NCBI GenBank assembly: GCA_016303265.1
Contig: JAEDLZ010000001.1
Span: 14,125-78,124, forward strand
DNA from: Clostridiales bacterium
GTDB taxonomy: Bacteria > Bacillota > Clostridia > Monoglobales > Monoglobaceae
DNA: 64,000 nt
Reading direction: 5' to 3'
Below are positions 62,293 through 64,000 of the stretch, one piece after another. The position numbers and the translations under genes were made by a program. The notes beneath the pieces were generated by a model. That model had not been told where the DNA came from. It was given only the letters and a program-made list of their open reading frames with translations, and made no database searches. Positions within the stretch are counted from its first letter, which is position 1; every line of letters begins with the position of its first letter.

Positions 62293-63121
62293 TTTCAATT
62301 TGCTCCTTTTTAATTCTGCCCTCTCTCAAAAGTGCGGAAAGCCTTTCGGTATTGCCGTCGCACAAAGCACTTTTGTAGTCGGAAAGATTTTTAATAAGAT
62401 TATCTATTTCAAAAATAAGATTATCACGGTTCTCAAGGAAAAGCTCGCTCCACATTTCCTCATTAAGGAAAGCAACCCTTGTCATATCACGGAAGCTGCC
62501 GGCCGAAAGCCCCCTGTGCCGCGGCGCTGTAGGCGATTTAATGTAAGAGCTTGACAAAATATGAGCAAGCTGAGATGTGTAAGCAATAACAGCGTCATGT
62601 TCGGCAGGAGTCTTTATAGTAATATATCCAAAGCCGATTGAAAGAAAGAATTTCTTAACATCAGCCAAAACGCTGATGTCGGTATCGGGATAAGGGGTTA
62701 AAATCATGGAAGCGTCTTTAAAAATATCGGCGTTTGAGTATTCAAATCCGATTTTTTCAATACCTGCCATAGGGTGACCGCCAATAAAATTTATATTGTA
62801 CTTTTCGGCAACGGGTCTTATGCTGTCACAAACAAGCTGCTTAATGCCGCAGCAGTCAACAACAACGGTACCGGGCTTTAAAAGCGGCGCAATCCGTGAA
62901 AAAACCTCAATGGTAGCGGCAGGATAAAGAGCCAATATAATCATATCACATTCGGAGGGATTTTGCAAAGAAAATTCTTCATCGATAACATTGAGCATTT
63001 TAGCGCGGCATATGATGCTAAGCTCCTTATCGAATCCCAGAACCGAGTGATTGGTGTTGTTTTTCGCAGCCTTTGCAATTGAGCCGCCGATTAAACCAAG
63101 GCCGATAACTCCGATAGTCAT
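62285..63121 (-). CDS. tyrA: Prephenate dehydrogenase
   Basis: A 278-residue TyrA: NAD motif GVIGLGLIGGSIAKAAK at the N-terminus, GIKQLVCDSI, FIGGHPMAGIEKIGF and the substrate-site DAVIAYTSQLAHILSSSYI. The length corresponds to the form without an ACT domain, so feedback by Tyr may be absent or weak. It makes 4-hydroxyphenylpyruvate. It lies 15 bases downstream of the DAHP synthase gene and overlaps aroB. Confidence 0.95.
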   Translation of the reverse strand: MTIGVIGLGLIGGSIAKAAKNNTNHSVLGFDKELSIICRAKMLNVIDEEFSLQNPSECDMIILALYPAATIEVFSRIAPLLKPGTVVVDCCGIKQLVCDSIRPVAEKYNINFIGGHPMAGIEKIGFEYSNADIFKDASMILTPYPDTDISVLADVKKFFLSIGFGYITIKTPAEHDAVIAYTSQLAHILSSSYIKSPTAPRHRGLSAGSFRDMTRVAFLNEEMWSELFLENRDNLIFEIDNLIKNLSDYKSALCDGNTERLSALLREGRIKKEQIENV

Positions 63122-63136
63122 AATAAACCCTCCAAA

Positions 63137-64000
63137 TTAAAATTTTGATACAAGGTCATGAATCTGATTAACTTCCCCGGCAAGCTTTTCAAAAGCGGAG
63201 GGAGTAATGGACTGAGGACCGTCGCAAAGGGCGTGAGCCGGGTCATTGTGAACCTCAATAATAAGTCCGTCAGCGCCGGCGGCAACAGCGGCACGGGCCA
63301 TTGACGGAACAAATTTTGCTGCGCCTGTTGCATGGCTCGGGTCAATAATAACAGGAAGATGTGTTGCGGACTTAAGAGCAGGTATTGCCGAAAGGTCGAG
63401 AGTGTTTCTCGTAACGGTTTCAAAGGTTCTGATACCTCTTTCGCAAAGAATAACCTTTTCATTTCCGCCCGCCATAATGTATTCGGCGCTCATTAAAAGT
63501 TCCTGAATGGTACTGGAAAGACCGCGCTTTAAAAGAATAGGCTTATCTGTTTTTCCAAGCTCCTTCAAAAGCTCGAAGTTCTGCATATTTCTTGCGCCAA
63601 CCTGAATAACATCAACATCTTCAAACAAATCAATGTGAGCTATGTCCATAATTTCCGTAACGATGGGAAGACCGGTTTCCTTTTTTGCTTCAAGCAAAAG
63701 ACGGATACCGTCATCACGCAGCCCCTGGAAAGCATAAGGAGAGGTTCTCGGCTTGAATGCCCCGCCCCGAAGCATAGTAGCGCCGGCTTCTTTAACAAGC
63801 TTGGCAATATCGCAAATCTGCTGCTCAGACTCGACGGAGCAGGGCCCTGCTATAAGGGAAAGACTGCCGCCGCCCACCGAGGTGTTTCCGATATTGAAAA
63901 CGGAATCGTCGGGATGGAATTTACGGTTGGCGCTTTTGTAAGGCTCTGAAATGCGCTTAACATCGTCCACAATATCCAAAGCTTGAATAAGGTCAATATC
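63137..64000 (-). CDS. aroF: 3-deoxy-7-phosphoheptulonate (DAHP) synthase, type I-beta (5' end outside window)
   Basis: The catalytic barrel is complete: [85 protein letters not shown] and [20 protein letters not shown]. The frame is open to the window edge (residues DIDLIQAL precede a TTG at 63979), so the N-terminal ferredoxin-like regulatory domain of this class, or its last part, lies outside. First enzyme of the shikimate route and first visible gene of the operon. Confidence 0.96.
   Translation of the reverse strand, partial: DIDLIQALDIVDDVKRISEPYKSANRKFHPDDSVFNIGNTSVGGGSLSLIAGPCSVESEQQICDIAKLVKEAGATMLRGGAFKPRTSPYAFQGLRDDGIRLLLEAKKETGLPIVTEIMDIAHIDLFEDVDVIQVGARNMQNFELLKELGKTDKPILLKRGLSSTIQELLMSAEYIMAGGNEKVILCERGIRTFETVTRNTLDLSAIPALKSATHLPVIIDPSHATGAAKFVPSMARAAVAAGADGLIIEVHNDPAHALCDGPQSITPSAFEKLAGEVNQIHDLVSKF

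Overview
The window looks like a chromosomal segment of an anaerobic Clostridia-type Firmicute with moderate to low GC. Support for this: a CIRCE-controlled groESL operon, CarD and RadA neighbouring an IspD-IspF fusion (non-mevalonate isoprenoids), many radical SAM proteins, strong AGGAGG ribosome binding sites, frequent TTG starts, and consensus sigma-A promoters with 16-17 bp spacers. No rRNA, tRNA, CRISPR array or intact transposase was seen. The species cannot be fixed from the sequence alone.

Left part (1-16.4 kb) is ordinary core genome: a B12-binding radical SAM protein and its DUF2344 partner, CCA-adding enzyme, a radical SAM/HhH protein with its DUF4130 partner, an SGNH hydrolase broken by one nonsense codon, groEL-groES, ispDF-carD, radA, an orphan peptide gene, a 58-residue protein, recR and rlmD. 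At 16.3-17.1 kb the 3' end of rlmD is duplicated around a small element made of a hairpin array plus an S23-type four-helix-bundle gene. A graveyard follows, with remnants of an alkylsulfatase and of a DEAD/DEAH helicase.

18.5-34.0 kb is a surface-polysaccharide locus on the + strand: aminotransferase, GNAT, ATP-grasp, initiating phosphoglycosyl transferase, three GT4 enzymes, Wzy-like polymerase, GT2, Wzx flippase, LicD, cytidylyltransferase, 2-hydroxyacid dehydrogenase, an O-acetyltransferase interrupted at a G8 tract (probable phase variation) and a nucleotidyltransferase-family protein. A strong terminator closes it. The second half is visibly more AT-rich, as expected of a horizontally assembled locus. 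An accessory strip (34.2-36.9 kb) holds a candidate type I toxin-antitoxin module, a yjdF riboswitch with yjdF, a P-loop kinase and an XRE regulator. Polysaccharide deacetylase, PHP, ATP-grasp, dUTPase and DUF523 genes follow.

41.8-56.1 kb (minus strand) is a compact tailed-phage particle module: small and large terminase, portal, scaffold, N4-gp56-type capsid, connectors, tail tube, Gp15, a very short tape-measure candidate, Dit, Gp37-like tail protein, baseplate/fibre proteins, holin candidates, an M15 peptidase and a papain-like peptidase with one SLH repeat. It has no integrase, repressor, replication gene or att repeats that I can see, and it sits between housekeeping genes. It could be a domesticated particle or gene-transfer-agent-like element, and is one of the main points of interest. 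56.3-64.0 kb is an aromatic amino acid operon on the minus strand: DAHP synthase, tyrA, aroB, aroA, aroC, pheA and a fused aroE-aroK. Its terminator separates it from the particle module.
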